Assembly (NCBI GenBank): GCA_021789755.1
Contig: JAJYJD010000131.1
Coordinates: 1-9,252 of the forward strand
Source of the DNA: Bacteroidota bacterium
GTDB lineage: Bacteria; Bacteroidota; Ignavibacteria; Kryptoniales; JAKASW01
Direction: 5' to 3'
Length of the DNA stretch: 9,252 nucleotides
Shown here: in pieces, positions 1-6,553 of the stretch
How positions within the stretch are numbered: the stretch's first letter is position 1
Layout: every line of letters starts with the position of its first letter
Made by a program: the position numbers and the translations under genes
Notes under the pieces: generated by a model
Databases searched by the model: none
What the model was told of the DNA's origin: nothing
What the model saw: only the letters and a program-made list of their open reading frames with translations

Positions 1-735
1 GATCGGCGAAACCTTGTCGGCGTAACGAAGCGGCTCGAGCGGCTGAAGAAGTACTTCCCCCAGGATGCCGACCAAGTCGCTCATCATGGGTCCCTTGTAC
101 CGCCGAACGTTGTGCCTGATCATGCCGCGCAGATCACCTCCGCCGAAAACAATGGCAGCTACCGCTGTACGCCTGTCAAATGCAGCAATGCAAGGAACAA
201 ATGGAGCTCCGAAGCTGTAACCGAGAAGAATGATCCTCGTGGTGTCGACATCGGGGCGTCGCATCAGATAGTCGGTGAGAAGCATAACGGAAGGGACCAT
301 GTCAAGTGCGGCGTTTCGCATTTCCGGAATATCTGCCAGGAATTGCAGAAGCGAGTAGGATTCACGGGGATTGTAGGGATAATCCGGCGCTGCTATTATT
401 ACCTTCCTGATGTCGAGGGCATAGTCGATGGCATGCTTTCCCGTTGTCTTCCCTCCCAGCAGTATCACAACCGGGTAGCGACCGGGCGTTTTCTCACCGG
501 CCGGGACGAGCAAGCCGCACTCGACCTGCAGACCGGCATCGCTGCGGAGGGATAACCACTCCCGATTGAAAAGAGCGTCTGCGGCGAAAGGCACGGCCCG
601 GGACTCAAGAAGGTCGCCTTTTGTCTTCATGAAATAGCCGCCGTAGTCGCGGCCGGCAAAGTACAAGCCGCACAGGACCAACACCAGGATGATCGCAAAA
701 AGTATAAGGAGAATTAACCTGACAACCTTCATCAT
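1..735 (-). CDS. Membrane-anchored alpha/beta hydrolase (partial, 3' end outside window)
   Basis: About 245 residues are visible on the minus strand before the window edge; the C-terminus is missing. An N-terminal hydrophobic helix (RLILLILFAIILVLVLCGLY, about residues 6-25) looks like a signal anchor, so the catalytic part probably faces the periplasm. After it come a strand with PVVILLGG, a segment IIAAPDYPYNPRES, and the nucleophile elbow GYSFGAP (Ser about residue 180), followed by an AAIVFGGGDLRG strand. This is the alpha/beta-hydrolase fold of the dienelactone hydrolase/acetylesterase type. The catalytic Asp and His would lie beyond the edge. The substrate cannot be inferred. The ATG at 735 is preferred because GAGGTG lies 9 bases upstream; an in-frame ATG at 768 is preceded by GAAGG only 2 bases away, and an in-frame TGA lies just upstream of that. 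A sigma70-like promoter is visible at 900-928. Confidence 0.8.
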   Translation of the reverse strand, partial: MMKVVRLILLILFAIILVLVLCGLYFAGRDYGGYFMKTKGDLLESRAVPFAADALFNREWLSLRSDAGLQVECGLLVPAGEKTPGRYPVVILLGGKTTGKHAIDYALDIRKVIIAAPDYPYNPRESYSLLQFLADIPEMRNAALDMVPSVMLLTDYLMRRPDVDTTRIILLGYSFGAPFVPCIAAFDRRTAVAAIVFGGGDLRGMIRHNVRRYKGPMMSDLVGILGEVLLQPLEPLRYADKVSPI

Positions 736-899
736 GCCCAGCTTCACCTCTTCATCGGAATATCGCATGCCCTTCCAGACAGTTCAATACCCGGTTGAAA
801 TTCCATCCGCGTCATCCGGCTGAAGTAGCGTCTCATTAATCCCTACTCCCCGCCACGCTTCGGCCGGTAGACATTAACCCAGCATTCAATTATTCCATC

Positions 900-928
900 A
901 TTTTATCATTTCTACCCTTGCTCGACAA
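900..928 (-). promoter_or_regulatory. Candidate sigma70-type promoter for the hydrolase gene
   Basis: On the minus strand TTGTCG (923-928) is followed by a 17-base spacer and TAAAAT (900-905), matching the -35 and -10 consensus at 4 of 6 and 5 of 6 positions. It lies in the gap downstream of queC and would give a leader of roughly 155 bases before the hydrolase ATG at 735. No intrinsic terminator was found between queC and this site, so read-through from queC is also possible. Confidence 0.4.
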
Positions 929-938
929 AAACCCCCAT

Positions 939-1595
939 TCAGGCTTCGTACTGAGTCGGATCCCGTATCCCTGCGAGCCGGAAAGCTTCTTTTCGTTCGA
1001 CACAAGTCCCGCATGTGCCGCAATGAAGATCACCTCCTTTGTAACACGAGTACGTCAAACCGAACGGCACCCGCAGCTCGTTCCCGAGCAGGACAATATC
1101 TTTCTTGTGCATGTCGATGAACGGGTCCACAATTTGAACGCCGAGATAAGTGCCCTCGCGTCCCGCTTCGGAGATTGCCTTCAGGAAGCCGGGACGACAG
1201 TCGGGATATATTGCATGGTCGCCGGCATGTGCGGCGTATAGGACGGTCTTCGCCTCGAACGATTCCGCTAACCCGATCGCGATCGACAACATGATCCCGT
1301 TCCTGAACGGTACTACAGTGCTGCGCATCGATGAATCTTCGTAATGGCCATCCGGGACTTTTCCGCCGCTTCTGAGAAGATCCGATTGGAACAGATCGTT
1401 GATAAACGGAAGCCTGATCAGAATATGCCCGGCGCCTGCAAGTCGAGCGAGTTCCTTCGCTGCCGTTTGCTCTTTCTCGTTATGCTTGGAGCCGTAATCG
1501 AACGTGACCGCGCTGACTTCGAAACGCTTTGCCGACCAAAACAGCAGCGTGGCTGAATCGAGTCCGCCCGATAATGTCACTATTGCCTTTTCCAT
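939..1595 (-). CDS. queC: 7-cyano-7-deazaguanine synthase QueC
   Basis: QueC is the ATP-dependent cytosolic enzyme that converts 7-carboxy-7-deazaguanine and ammonia to preQ0, a late step towards queuosine in tRNA. The 218-residue product has the PP-loop ATP motif SGGLDS at residues 9-14, FDYGSKHNEKE shortly after it, the conserved STVVPFRNGIMLSIA segment in the middle, and HAGDHAIYPDCR. A C-terminal zinc site is formed by Cys184, Cys192, Cys195 and Cys198 (CX7CX2CX2C). Length and motif order are normal for the family. The ATG at 1595 is chosen; an in-frame GTG at 1601 adds two residues, and neither has a clear ribosome binding site. The other queuosine genes (queD, queE, folE) are not in the window. 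The 163-base upstream gap has only small dyads (1613-1623 and 1622-1636) and no recognisable preQ1 riboswitch. Confidence 0.95.
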   Translation of the reverse strand: MEKAIVTLSGGLDSATLLFWSAKRFEVSAVTFDYGSKHNEKEQTAAKELARLAGAGHILIRLPFINDLFQSDLLRSGGKVPDGHYEDSSMRSTVVPFRNGIMLSIAIGLAESFEAKTVLYAAHAGDHAIYPDCRPGFLKAISEAGREGTYLGVQIVDPFIDMHKKDIVLLGNELRVPFGLTYSCYKGGDLHCGTCGTCVERKEAFRLAGIRDPTQYEA

Positions 1596-1758
1596 GATCA
1601 CTCTGAAGTTGTGTTACAGTAACCCGGACGACGGGTGAAAGAGAGGTAATTTATATCGGACAACACAGGTCTCAAGTTGCCGTCAATTCAAGAAGAGATC
1701 TGTATTCCACTGAAGAATGCGGTGACCTTCGCCCCCGCCGCGATCTCGCCCTTTCAGC

Positions 1759-2976
1759 CTATCTTAGAAAAAGAAGAGAAGCGACAATTCCGGCAGCGAG
1801 AAGAATTATCGGGTTGATTTCGGTATAGACAAAAAGCACGACAGCAGCAAGAGCGAAAAGGGCAGTCTTATAGTCGGTGATATTCTGCCGGGCAAGCTGC
1901 GCGACAACAAGAATCAGCAGACCGATAAAACTCGACAGCACGCCCTTCATTGCGAATTCCGCCCACTTGCTGTCCTTGTACTTGACGAACGATCCGGCTG
2001 CAAGCGTCACCAGGATAGTCGATGGAAGGAATATGGAGAGAGTTGCCGTCGCCGCACCGAAAAGCCCGGCAACCTTATAGCCGATGAACGTTGCCGTTAT
2101 CACCACTGGGCCGGGAGTGATCTGACCCAGCACAATCCCGTCCGAAAACTCTTTTGGAGTGAGCCAGTGGAAATTAAGGACGACTTCTTTGTAGATGAAG
2201 GGGAGCATTGTATACCCGTTGCCGAAGGTGAGGAGTCCTATCTTGAATAGGACCCCGTTCATAATGGCGACCGGAGGTGCGAAGAAGTAAATTGACGCGT
2301 TGACTATGACCAACAACGAAAGCGACCACAGTATCCAGATATTCACCCTGACATAATCTTTCACTTCACCGGCAGTCGGAAGCAGGCGCCTGCCTTTCTT
2401 CCTTATTAGTTGCTTCGAGAACATTCCGTATCCGATGGTACCCAGAACGCCCACCACAAGAATGATGACAATGTTCACGTCCAGGACAAGAAGAAAGAGT
2501 GCAACGGCAGATGCGGAGAGGAATTTCGGCTCCTTCACCCCCGACCTGTAGATGTCGATTACAACCTTGATGATCAGAGCTATCATAATTGCGGAGAGGC
2601 CCCGGAGTACGACACGTACCAGAGACAGCTCACCGAATTTGAGATATAGAAAACTAAGCAGGACCATAAGAGCAAACGACGGAAGGATAAACAGAAGCAT
2701 CGCGAGGAACGAGCCTCGAACCCGTCTCAACAGGAAACCGAGATACGAGACGAAATCGACAAGAGCCGCACCCGGCATGACTTCCCCAACCGCGATGCCG
2801 TCGGTGATGTCCCTCTCCGTCATCAGTCTGAGCTTGTCAACAAAGAGGCGTCTTGCCATTGAATAGGCCATCGGGCCGTACGAAAAACCGAGCAAGAAAA
2901 AATAGCGCCAGACCCTCCTGGCGACCGTTTTCGAATTAGCGGGATTTGAATTCAAATCCCCGTTGGTATCTTCCAT
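1759..2976 (-). CDS. chrA: Chromate transporter family protein, two-domain (ChrA-like)
   Basis: A 405-residue polytopic inner-membrane protein of the CHR family (chromate ion transporters), in the long form made of two homologous halves. The second half carries the family signatures TFGNGYTMLP (residues 250-259) and GQITPGPVVITATFIGY (284-300). The first half has the matching but diverged positions GFSYGPMAYSM (30-40) and GEVMPGAALVDF (64-75), with PGA in place of PGP. Hydrophobic segments fill both halves, with a basic linker (KQLIRKKGRR, about 188-197) between them. Family members export chromate or take part in sulfate/chromate exchange; the actual substrate here is inferred from family only. 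The ATG at 2976 is preferred. An in-frame TTG at 2991 would add five residues, but it overlaps a promoter-like box. No Shine-Dalgarno site is visible for either start. Confidence 0.88.
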   Translation of the reverse strand: MEDTNGDLNSNPANSKTVARRVWRYFFLLGFSYGPMAYSMARRLFVDKLRLMTERDITDGIAVGEVMPGAALVDFVSYLGFLLRRVRGSFLAMLLFILPSFALMVLLSFLYLKFGELSLVRVVLRGLSAIMIALIIKVVIDIYRSGVKEPKFLSASAVALFLLVLDVNIVIILVVGVLGTIGYGMFSKQLIRKKGRRLLPTAGEVKDYVRVNIWILWSLSLLVIVNASIYFFAPPVAIMNGVLFKIGLLTFGNGYTMLPFIYKEVVLNFHWLTPKEFSDGIVLGQITPGPVVITATFIGYKVAGLFGAATATLSIFLPSTILVTLAAGSFVKYKDSKWAEFAMKGVLSSFIGLLILVVAQLARQNITDYKTALFALAAVVLFVYTEINPIILLAAGIVASLLFLR

Positions 2977-2988
2977 GTGGTTTACGTG

Positions 2989-2996
2989 CAAATATA
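2989..2996 (-). promoter_or_regulatory. Possible Bacteroidota-type -7 box upstream of chrA
   Basis: On the minus strand the bases TATATTTG match the TAnnTTTG -7 element known from Bacteroidota housekeeping promoters. It ends 12 bases before the chrA ATG, which would give a very short leader. The partner TTG element is not at the usual spacing (the nearest, TTGTGT, is about 25 bases upstream), so this is a weak call. Confidence 0.22.
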
Positions 2997-3124
2997 AGAG
3001 ATGGTGTGTGAATTATCGACACAAGTTGCAATTGAGCCATCCGGCGCCGATATTCAAGTATGTGCCGCCGCAAAGGTAACCGACAGACGAGCGGATTTTG
3101 TTCAACTAAATAAGTGAGCCGGGT

Positions 3125-4108
3125 ATGCCGAAGTCATTCAAGCCCACAGTATTGTTGGTCCTCGCACTTTCAGCGGTTTTCACTGTTTTCTTTTTGGCAA
3201 GCAGGCACAATCCAATATTTTCAACAGTCAACGCCTTTGCGAAAGATCCTTACGACGCGATCGGGTCGTTCGGCTACCAGCTCGCGCTGTTCGCCTCTCT
3301 CCTTTCCGTAGTACGCGTTTTCATCCCTCGCGGGTCTGGCGAGCTGTCGGCAAGCCAGAAACTCCTTGTTATACGCGGCTGTACAGTCTCCGTTCAGGCA
3401 GTGGCCGTGACTCTTGCCGCCGAAATGGTCGCGATGTTTCGCAATCCTTCATTGTGGGTGAGCTCCCCCCGCGGCACGTTTTTCATCGTGATTATAGCGA
3501 TCATTACATGGTTGGCGGCTTTTATCGCGTGGCGGATCGATCGCCTCGCTTACAACGCCGGACTCTCGTCCGAAGCTCCCGCAAGAAGGATGGCGATGAT
3601 CAACTCCCTTGCCGGCATAGCAATACTCGCCATCTACCCATCGGCGTGGCGGGCAAGCATGACAGGAGAATTGCTAACTGCGCTGCTTGGAATGGCCCTG
3701 CTTTTTCTGCTGACCTGGTCGTTGGCAACTGCCCTATCGCCACGAATCGACATTCACATCGAGGATTTCCTCGACGACCTTGGCACTCTTTTCAAGTGGC
3801 TTAAATCTAAGTCGGATTTTCTATCAGCTGTCTTCGTAGCGGTGGAAAAGTTCTTTGCGATATCCGTGATGAAGTTTATGGTGGACTTTTTTAATCCGCG
3901 AAAACACAAATGGAATTTCGCTGTACTGACGGCACTGGTCGTCGGCGTCATACTCGCTCTTGTTGAGACCGGCAGCGAGAATGTTTCTGCCGGTGCAGGG
4001 ATGCTAACTAAGGTGATTGCAGCCTATGTCGGCATCGAAGCTGTCGGAGTGCTTGTCGGATACGGACTGTTCACAAGATACCTGGGAATATTCAGGACGG
4101 ACAAGTAA
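3125..4108 (+). CDS. Unrecognised polytopic membrane protein
   Basis: I do not recognise this 327-residue protein. It is very hydrophobic, with about eight likely membrane segments near residues 8-25, 46-67, 83-103, 116-136, 157-175, 184-206, 268-284 and 297-319. Between segments 6 and 7 lies a polar stretch (IDIHIEDFLDDLGTLFKWLK, about 210-229) that is rich in acidic and aromatic residues and could be an amphipathic helix, followed by a second mixed stretch with VAVEKFFAISVMKFMVDFF. The short loop GSGELSASQK separates segments 2 and 3. No catalytic or metal-binding motif is apparent and there is only one cysteine (in segment 3). The gene is divergent from chrA with a 148-base gap. The start has a weak AAGTGAG 6 bases upstream. 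It may be an uncharacterised family; nothing links it to the downstream operon apart from strand. Confidence 0.85.
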   Translation: MPKSFKPTVLLVLALSAVFTVFFLASRHNPIFSTVNAFAKDPYDAIGSFGYQLALFASLLSVVRVFIPRGSGELSASQKLLVIRGCTVSVQAVAVTLAAEMVAMFRNPSLWVSSPRGTFFIVIIAIITWLAAFIAWRIDRLAYNAGLSSEAPARRMAMINSLAGIAILAIYPSAWRASMTGELLTALLGMALLFLLTWSLATALSPRIDIHIEDFLDDLGTLFKWLKSKSDFLSAVFVAVEKFFAISVMKFMVDFFNPRKHKWNFAVLTALVVGVILALVETGSENVSAGAGMLTKVIAAYVGIEAVGVLVGYGLFTRYLGIFRTDK

Positions 4109-4550
4109 CGGAAGGCATCTGGCTGTCCGTGTTAAGTGCCCTGATTTAGCGAAGTGAAGGATAGAGCAAGGCCAGGATCAGCACCGAAGCCATCCGATCT
4201 CTACTGGCCTCAGCAGGTTAATCTCTTTGAACGTTTGGGATTCCTTTCAGCCCCCACCACTTTTTTCCCTCGGAGCTCCGATGCGTCCTTCGCGAAAGAC
4301 TGCTCCGGATGGTAGACGCTATTGCCCTCACCGTCGGATCCTGTCGCTGATTGATCTTCAGAAGCAACCTGCGACGCCATTCTTTCGCTCAGTCATCTTT
4401 CGAGATTCAGGGCGTAGGCGAAGTGCCGCTGAGAGGCACTCTTGAACAGAACTGCTCATGGAAGAAAGGAGGCCGGTGTGGTTCGCTCTGCGACAAACAG
4501 TCGGCGATCTCGTTCCCAAAGTCCTTCCGTCGACACAATGCAAATTATTC
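4109..4550. other. Long non-coding stretch with no recognisable gene
   Basis: Between the membrane-protein gene and the promoter region of the rubrerythrin operon no reading frame looks like a protein: the short open frames here overlap each other on both strands, are Arg/Ser-rich and lack ribosome binding sites. Small dyads exist (AGTGCC/GGCACT at 4422-4440 with a 7-base loop, and AGGCCAG/CTGGCCT at 4169-4210 with a 28-base loop), but neither has a T-tract, so I do not call a terminator. No tRNA-like structure was seen. Confidence 0.5.
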
Positions 4551-4552
4551 CG

Positions 4553-4582
4553 TTGACAGATGGAAGACTTCCAGGATATGAC
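4553..4582 (+). promoter_or_regulatory. Candidate distal promoter with a palindrome in the spacer
   Basis: A perfect -35 hexamer TTGACA (4553-4558) is followed by 18 bases and TATGAC (4577-4582, 4 of 6 matches to TATAAT). The spacer holds a perfect 6-1-6 palindrome, TGGAAG-A-CTTCCA (4561-4573). Its core GGAA-N3-TTCC has the same half-site and spacing as the larger palindrome at 4706-4722, which suggests a second site for the same regulator. The promoter would give a leader of about 160 bases before rubrerythrin. Confidence 0.35.
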
Positions 4583-4675
4583 TTAAGCATGATCAAATCA
4601 TAGTTTCAGGCCGCAATGAATTTGTGAGGCTTGACCACAGGGTCGGATGGACTTTGTTATCCTCCCCTTTTCCCC

Positions 4676-4730
4676 TTGACATTCAACTTCCTAATGGTTA
4701 ACGTTATAGGAATGATTCCTATTATTATAA
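4676..4730 (+). promoter_or_regulatory. Promoter/operator region of the peroxide-stress operon with Fur/PerR-type palindrome
   Basis: A perfect 8-1-8 palindrome, ATAGGAAT-G-ATTCCTAT, sits at 4706-4722, 27 bases upstream of the rubrerythrin ATG. Its centre AAT-N-ATT is the same as in Fur boxes (TGATAATnATTATCA) and PerR boxes (TTATAATnATTATAA), and the 1-base centre fits a Fur-family dimer. A full TTGACA lies at 4676-4681, but its best-spaced -10 (TAACGT at 4699) is poor. Alternatively TTAACG (4698-4703) and TATTAT (4723-4728) flank the palindrome with 19 bases between them, so bound repressor would block polymerase directly. The co-encoded PerR-like protein at 7857-8249 is the obvious candidate ligand (inference). 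Confidence 0.6.
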
Positions 4731-4735
4731 CTAAC

Positions 4736-4742
4736 AAGGAGG
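4736..4742 (+). promoter_or_regulatory. Strong ribosome binding site of rubrerythrin
   Basis: AAGGAGG, a full anti-16S match, ends 7 bases before the ATG at 4750. It is the strongest such site in the window and suggests that rubrerythrin is the most highly translated gene of the operon. Confidence 0.75.
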
Positions 4743-4749
4743 AAATATA

Positions 4750-5175
4750 ATGGCAAAAGCACTGAAGGGATCGAAGACCTTTGAGAATCTGAAAGAGGGA
4801 TTTGCAGGAGAGTCCCAGGCAAACCGCCGCTACCTGTATTTCGCCCGTCACGCAGACATCGAAGGATATCCTGATGTCGCCGGCGTGTTCCGCGACACGG
4901 CGGAAGGCGAGACCGGCCACGCGTTCGGACACTTCGACTTCCTAAAAGAAGTCGGCGACCCCGTCACGAACGTCGCCGTCGGCGATACGAAACTCAACCT
5001 CAAGTCGGCGGTGACCGGCGAGACTTACGAGTACACCGAAATGTACCCGGGCTTCGCAAAGACCGCCAGGCAGGAGGGCTTCGAGGAGATAGCCACCTGG
5101 TTCGAAACTCTCGCGCGTGCCGAGAAGTCGCACGCCGGCAGATTCCAGAAGGCGCTCGATACTTTAGGAAAATAA
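4750..5175 (+). CDS. Rubrerythrin family protein lacking the rubredoxin domain
   Basis: A 141-residue cytosolic di-iron protein; rubrerythrins reduce hydrogen peroxide to water in anaerobes and microaerophiles. The ferritin-like four-helix domain is complete. Diiron ligands follow the rubrerythrin pattern: Glu21 in GESQAN, Glu54 and His57 in EGETGH, Glu91 and Glu94 in GETYE, and Glu125 and His128 in AEKSH. Classical rubrerythrin is about 190 residues and ends in a rubredoxin domain with a Cys4 iron. That domain is absent here (the protein has no cysteine and ends in ALDTLGK), so electrons must come from a separate donor. It is the first gene of the operon, behind the palindromic operator, and is followed by a strong hairpin and the Fe-S protein gene. 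A member of the symerythrin/short-Rbr groups is the alternative assignment. Confidence 0.93.
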   Translation: MAKALKGSKTFENLKEGFAGESQANRRYLYFARHADIEGYPDVAGVFRDTAEGETGHAFGHFDFLKEVGDPVTNVAVGDTKLNLKSAVTGETYEYTEMYPGFAKTARQEGFEEIATWFETLARAEKSHAGRFQKALDTLGK

Positions 5176-5182
5176 TCCACAG

Positions 5183-5215
5183 AACTGCGACTCACTTTCT
5201 GAGTGAGTCGCAGTT
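5183..5215 (+). terminator. Perfect 14-bp hairpin between rubrerythrin and the Fe-S gene (attenuator or mRNA stabiliser)
   Basis: The arms 5183-5196 and 5202-5215 are exact reverse complements (14 bp) around the 5-base loop TTCTG, and start 8 bases after the rubrerythrin stop codon. The following bases are GTAAATTATCC rather than a run of T, so it is not a textbook intrinsic terminator. It could partly terminate transcription or protect the 3' end of a short rubrerythrin mRNA, making the first gene more abundant than the rest. Confidence 0.6.
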
Positions 5216-5247
5216 GTAAATTATCCGCAGACTCAAGAGGCTCAATA

Positions 5248-6537
5248 ATGGCAACGGCATTTGATTTCAATGCCCCGGATTTTTACAGTCCGGAGGCGTA
5301 CGCGAAAGAAACTGCGCGCATATTCGACATCTGCAACGGCTGCAGGCTCTGCTTCAACCTCTGCCCGTCCTTCGACGTCCTGTTCAAACGCATCGACGAA
5401 CTCGACGGCGATCTTGACCAGCTCGCCGATCCCGACACCAGGAAGGTCGTCGATCTCTGCTACGACTGCAAACTCTGCTTCCCTAAATGCCCCTACACTC
5501 CGCCTCACCACTTCATGCTCGACTTCCCGAGACACATGCTGAGAGGCAAAGCCATCGAGGCAAAGAAGCACGGAGTCTCGCTCAGGGACAAGCTGTTGAG
5601 CAGGACAGATCTCCTCGGAACCGTGTCGACCAAAGCGGCCTTCCTCGTAAACTGGACGCTCGGCATCAAACCGTTAAGAGCGCTCATGGAAATGACGGTG
5701 GGAATCCATAGGGAGAGGAACCTTCCCAAATATTCCAGCCGGACATTCAGCTCGTGGTATAAGAGACACAAGATGCAAGATGAACAATACCGGACGCCGG
5801 AAGCCCAGGGAGCTCCCAAAGTTGTTTTTTTCCACACATGTTCGGTGAATTACAACGATACCGACACCGGGAAAGCTGCGATACAGGTCCTCGAAAAGAA
5901 CGGAGTGCATGTCGAAGTGCCGCCGCAGAAGTGCTGCGGGATGCCGTATCTGGACGGCGGCGACATGGACAACGCTAAGAAACACGCCGCGTACAATCTG
6001 AACCGGCTCGCCGATTACGTGAAGAAAGGATATGATGTGGTGTCGCCGGGCCCGAGCTGCAGCTACCTAATGAAGCAGGAATACCCGATGATTTCGAATA
6101 ATCCCGATGCGAAGCTGGTCGCTTCGCACACGTTCGACCTGATGGAATACCTTGCGAAACTGCATAAAGATGGCAAATTATCGATGGACTTCAAGAAATC
6201 ACAGGGAAAGGTCAGGTACCACCTCCCCTGCCACCTCAAGGCGCAGAACATAGGTTTCAAGTCGCGGGATGTGCTTGAACTCATACCGGACACGAAGGTT
6301 GAGGTAGTGGCGAAATGCTCCGGTCATGACGGCACGTGGAGTTTAAAGAAGGAATATTTCAAGATGTCTCTCGAGGTCGGAAGACCGCTGTTCGAGCAAT
6401 TCAGCGATGGTGCTGCGGCTGCAAGCGATTGCCCGCTTGCTCAGCTTCAGATTGAAAAGGGATCAGGCACCAAGCCGCGCCATCCGATCCAGATACTGCG
6501 TGACGCTTACGGCCTGGAGAACAATCCCAAAGCATAA
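5248..6537 (+). CDS. GlpC/HdrD-like iron-sulfur electron-transfer protein (two 4Fe-4S motifs, two CCG domains)
   Basis: A 429-residue soluble protein with two ferredoxin-type clusters near the N-terminus: Cys29, 32, 35, 39 (CNGCRLCFNLCP) and Cys71, 74, 77, 81 (CYDCKLCFPKCP). The middle (SRTDLLGTVST, GIKPLRALM, LPKYSSRTFSSWY) closely resembles GlpC, the Fe-S subunit of anaerobic glycerol-3-phosphate dehydrogenase. Two CCG domains follow. The first keeps Cys198, Cys229-Cys230-Gly and Cys271; the second has Cys328, Cys357-Ser358-Gly and Cys395, having lost one of the paired cysteines and the GlpC-type ETC cysteine (Ala398 there). No glpA or glpB is adjacent, so a glycerol role is unlikely; the context suggests electron delivery to rubrerythrin (inference). 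The ATG at 5248 has AGAGG 7 bases upstream. A longer reading from 5203 would start inside the hairpin, so I reject it. Confidence 0.9.
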   Translation: MATAFDFNAPDFYSPEAYAKETARIFDICNGCRLCFNLCPSFDVLFKRIDELDGDLDQLADPDTRKVVDLCYDCKLCFPKCPYTPPHHFMLDFPRHMLRGKAIEAKKHGVSLRDKLLSRTDLLGTVSTKAAFLVNWTLGIKPLRALMEMTVGIHRERNLPKYSSRTFSSWYKRHKMQDEQYRTPEAQGAPKVVFFHTCSVNYNDTDTGKAAIQVLEKNGVHVEVPPQKCCGMPYLDGGDMDNAKKHAAYNLNRLADYVKKGYDVVSPGPSCSYLMKQEYPMISNNPDAKLVASHTFDLMEYLAKLHKDGKLSMDFKKSQGKVRYHLPCHLKAQNIGFKSRDVLELIPDTKVEVVAKCSGHDGTWSLKKEYFKMSLEVGRPLFEQFSDGAAAASDCPLAQLQIEKGSGTKPRHPIQILRDAYGLENNPKA

Positions 6538-6553
6538 GAGAAAGGGAATACAC

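Noticed and set aside
918..1241. Open frame of about 107 codons on the plus strand opposite queC
   Set aside because: It lies antisense to the strongly recognised queC frame, has no ribosome binding site and resembles no protein.
1596..1758. preQ1 riboswitch upstream of queC
   Set aside because: Only two small dyads (GTTAC-A-GTAAC at 1613-1623, ACCCG/CGGGT at 1622-1636) are present. The characteristic A-rich tail and pseudoknot pairing of preQ1 classes are not visible.
4422..4440. Hairpin AGTGCC/GGCACT as a terminator
   Set aside because: The stem is only 6 bp with a 7-base loop, no T-tract follows, and it is more than 300 bases from the preceding stop codon.
4227..4581. Short plus- and minus-strand open frames in the gap before rubrerythrin
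   Set aside because: They overlap one another in different frames, are Arg/Ser-rich, lack ribosome binding sites and resemble no family; the later one runs into the distal promoter-like element.
5203..5247. N-terminal extension of the Fe-S protein from a non-ATG start
   Set aside because: It would start inside the hairpin with no ribosome binding site; the ATG at 5248 has a well-spaced AGAGG and gives a normal GlpC-like N-terminus.
6407..6553. N-terminal extension of Dps overlapping the Fe-S gene
   Set aside because: The extension is Arg-rich shadow coding of the Fe-S gene; the ATG at 6554 has a good ribosome binding site and the expected Dps length.
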